The notes under the pieces: generated by a model
Databases searched by the model: none
Seen by the model: the letters and a program-made list of their open reading frames with translations, nothing else
Told to the model about the DNA's origin: nothing
Source: Desulfobacterales bacterium
GTDB taxonomy: Bacteria; Desulfobacterota; Desulfobacteria; Desulfobacterales; SpSt-501
Reading direction: 5' to 3'
Assembly (NCBI GenBank): GCA_025454275.1
Contig: JALOOS010000121.1
Span: 1-6,256 of the forward strand
DNA: 6,256 nt
Program-made: the position numbers and the translations under genes
In this document: positions 5,117 through 6,256 of the stretch, one piece after another
How positions within the stretch are numbered: position 1 is the first letter of the stretch
How the letters are laid out: the number at the start of each line of letters is the position of its first letter

Positions 5117-6256
5117 TTATCGCCTCAGCGGGTGATCGTTGCGGGCGCGCGCGGGGTCGGCGGCCCATTGCCGGATGCTACGGACGAGGTGCTCCATCCC
5201 CATGGCGCGCGAGCCCTTGACCAGGACCCAGTCCCCGGGGCGCAGCTCGGCGAGGAGCGCGGCCTGGATCTCCGCCCGCGAACCGGTGGTGAGGGCGGCG
5301 GCGGGCATTCCGGCCGCGAGCGCCCCGGCGGCGACCTCGGCGCTGAACTCCCCGCAGATGAAGAGCCGGTCCGCCGCGGCGGCGGCCGCCAGGCGCCCCA
5401 TCTCGCGGTGCATGGCAGCGGCGCCGCTGCCGAGCTCGCGCATGTCGGCAAGAGCCAGGACGGCGCGGCGCCCTTGCCGCAAGGAGGAGAGCACCTCGAG
5501 GGCCCCTTCCAGGGAGGCCGGGTTGGCGTTGTAGGTGTCGTCGATCAGGCCGATGCCGCCGCCCGGCTCGCTGACATCCAGACGGCCGGCCGCGGGGGTG
5601 AAGCGCGCCAGTCCCGCCGCGATTTCGGCCGGCGGCAGGCCGAGCAGCACGCCCACGGCCGCCGCCGCGAGGGCGTTTGCCACCATAAAACGCCCGTGGG
5701 CCGCGAGATGGACGGCTGCGGTCCCGGCCGGCAGGATCAGCTCGAAGTCGATCCCGGCCGGGCTGTGGCGGACACCGGAAGCGCGCACGGCGGCCTCGGG
5801 CGCCAGGCCGAAGCCGATCGCCGTTTTGCCCATCTGCGCCAGCAGGCCGGCAAGCCGCGGGTCGTCCGCGTTCAGCACCGCCCGCCCGTCCGGCGCCAGC
5901 CCGCGCAGCAGGGAGGACTTCTCGGCGAAGACCCCCTCGAGCGATCCCAGCCCCTCCAGGTGGGCCGGGCCGATATTGGTGATGAGCCCGATCTCGGGTG
6001 CGGCGATCTCCGCCAGGCGCGCGATCTCACCGGGCCGGTTGGTGCCGAGCTCGAGCACCGCCCACTCGTGCTCGGGGGAGAGTCTGAACAGCGTCAGGGG
6101 GAGGCCGATCTGGTTGTTGAGATTCTTCTCCGGCTCGAGGGTCCGAAACCGGCGGGAAACGACGGCGGCCGTCATGCGGCGCGTGCTGGTCTTGCCGTTC
6201 GAGCCCGTGATCGCGACCGCCCGGGCCGGCATGCGGCGGCGATGGAAGGCGGCCAT
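5117..6256 (-). CDS. murF: UDP-MurNAc-tripeptide--D-alanyl-D-alanine ligase, 5'-truncated
   Basis: MurF is the cytoplasmic ATP-dependent ligase that adds D-Ala-D-Ala to the UDP-MurNAc tripeptide, the last soluble step before MraY. The window holds 379 residues through the TAA at 5117-5119. The ATG at the very edge is internal, because MurF proteins normally carry about 80-100 residues before the P-loop, which here begins at residue 17 (TGSNGKTST, 17-25). Counting from the edge, other motifs are NLNNQIGLPLT (45-55), ELGTNRPGEI (69-78), NIGPAHLEGLGS (94-105), K113 in AEKSSLL as the likely carbamylated lysine, DDTYNANPASLEGAL (239-253), LADMRELG (269-276) and VLVKGSRAMGME (344-355). The usual histidine-asparagine pair before the NALAAAA helix reads Phe190-Met191 here (GRFMVANALAAAA). 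The missing N-terminal domain lies beyond 6256. Expected upstream neighbours in this gene order are murE and ftsI. Confidence 0.96.
   Translation of the reverse strand: MAAFHRRRMPARAVAITGSNGKTSTRRMTAAVVSRRFRTLEPEKNLNNQIGLPLTLFRLSPEHEWAVLELGTNRPGEIARLAEIAAPEIGLITNIGPAHLEGLGSLEGVFAEKSSLLRGLAPDGRAVLNADDPRLAGLLAQMGKTAIGFGLAPEAAVRASGVRHSPAGIDFELILPAGTAAVHLAAHGRFMVANALAAAAVGVLLGLPPAEIAAGLARFTPAAGRLDVSEPGGGIGLIDDTYNANPASLEGALEVLSSLRQGRRAVLALADMRELGSGAAAMHREMGRLAAAAAADRLFICGEFSAEVAAGALAAGMPAAALTTGSRAEIQAALLAELRPGDWVLVKGSRAMGMEHLVRSIRQWAADPARARNDHPLRR

Noticed and set aside
2547..5168. Open frame continuing more than 2.5 kb upstream of ftsW in the same frame, suggesting a giant fused protein
   Set aside because: The upstream part is arginine/proline/glycine-rich shadow translation of murD, mraY and the murF end, caused by high GC. 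The ftsW ATG has its own ribosome site and the family's normal length.
6254..6256. Start codon of murF at the window edge
   Set aside because: The P-loop follows after only 16 residues, whereas MurF needs an N-terminal domain of about 80-100 residues, so this ATG is internal.

Overview
The window is a slice of a bacterial dcw (division and cell wall) cluster. Every gene lies on the minus strand, so transcription runs from position 6256 toward position 1. In transcription order the genes are murF (5' end cut off by the window), mraY, murD, ftsW, murG and murC (only the first 53 codons present). The DNA is very GC-rich. The order murF-mraY-murD-ftsW-murG-murC is the classical proteobacterial arrangement. 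Together with motif flavour (for example FtsW with SDYYFLKKQ and PEPHTDFIF), it suggests a GC-rich Desulfobacterota (deltaproteobacterial) or related genome. That placement is an inference; no rRNA or other marker is present.

Layout on the minus strand: murF ends at 5117 and mraY starts 3 nt later at 5113. A 96-nt gap holding a 12-bp all-G:C hairpin separates mraY from murD (3937-2549). ftsW (2546-1395) starts 2 nt after murD. murG starts at 1398 through a 4-nt ATGA overlap with ftsW. The 3' end of murG is disturbed: the frame shifts near 381-387 and hits TGA at 352, while the recognisable MurG C-terminus continues in another frame to a TGA at 188. Between this and murC (start at 159) lies a 96-bp array of twelve degenerate 8-bp units (166-261). 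No stretch over about 300 bp lacks a gene, and I see no promoter, typical terminator, tRNA, mobile element or CRISPR.

The products form one pathway. MurC adds L-Ala, MurD adds D-Glu, and MurF adds D-Ala-D-Ala to the UDP-MurNAc peptide. MraY moves phospho-MurNAc-pentapeptide onto undecaprenyl phosphate (lipid I), and MurG adds GlcNAc (lipid II). FtsW is the SEDS glycosyltransferase that polymerises lipid II at the division septum. Tight spacing from murF to mraY and from murD through murG indicates one polycistronic, translationally coupled unit.

This is housekeeping DNA and I see no new system. The points worth a second look are the murG frameshift, the octamer array abutting and partly encoding the MurG tail, the strong hairpin before murD, and a few motif substitutions in MurG and MurF.
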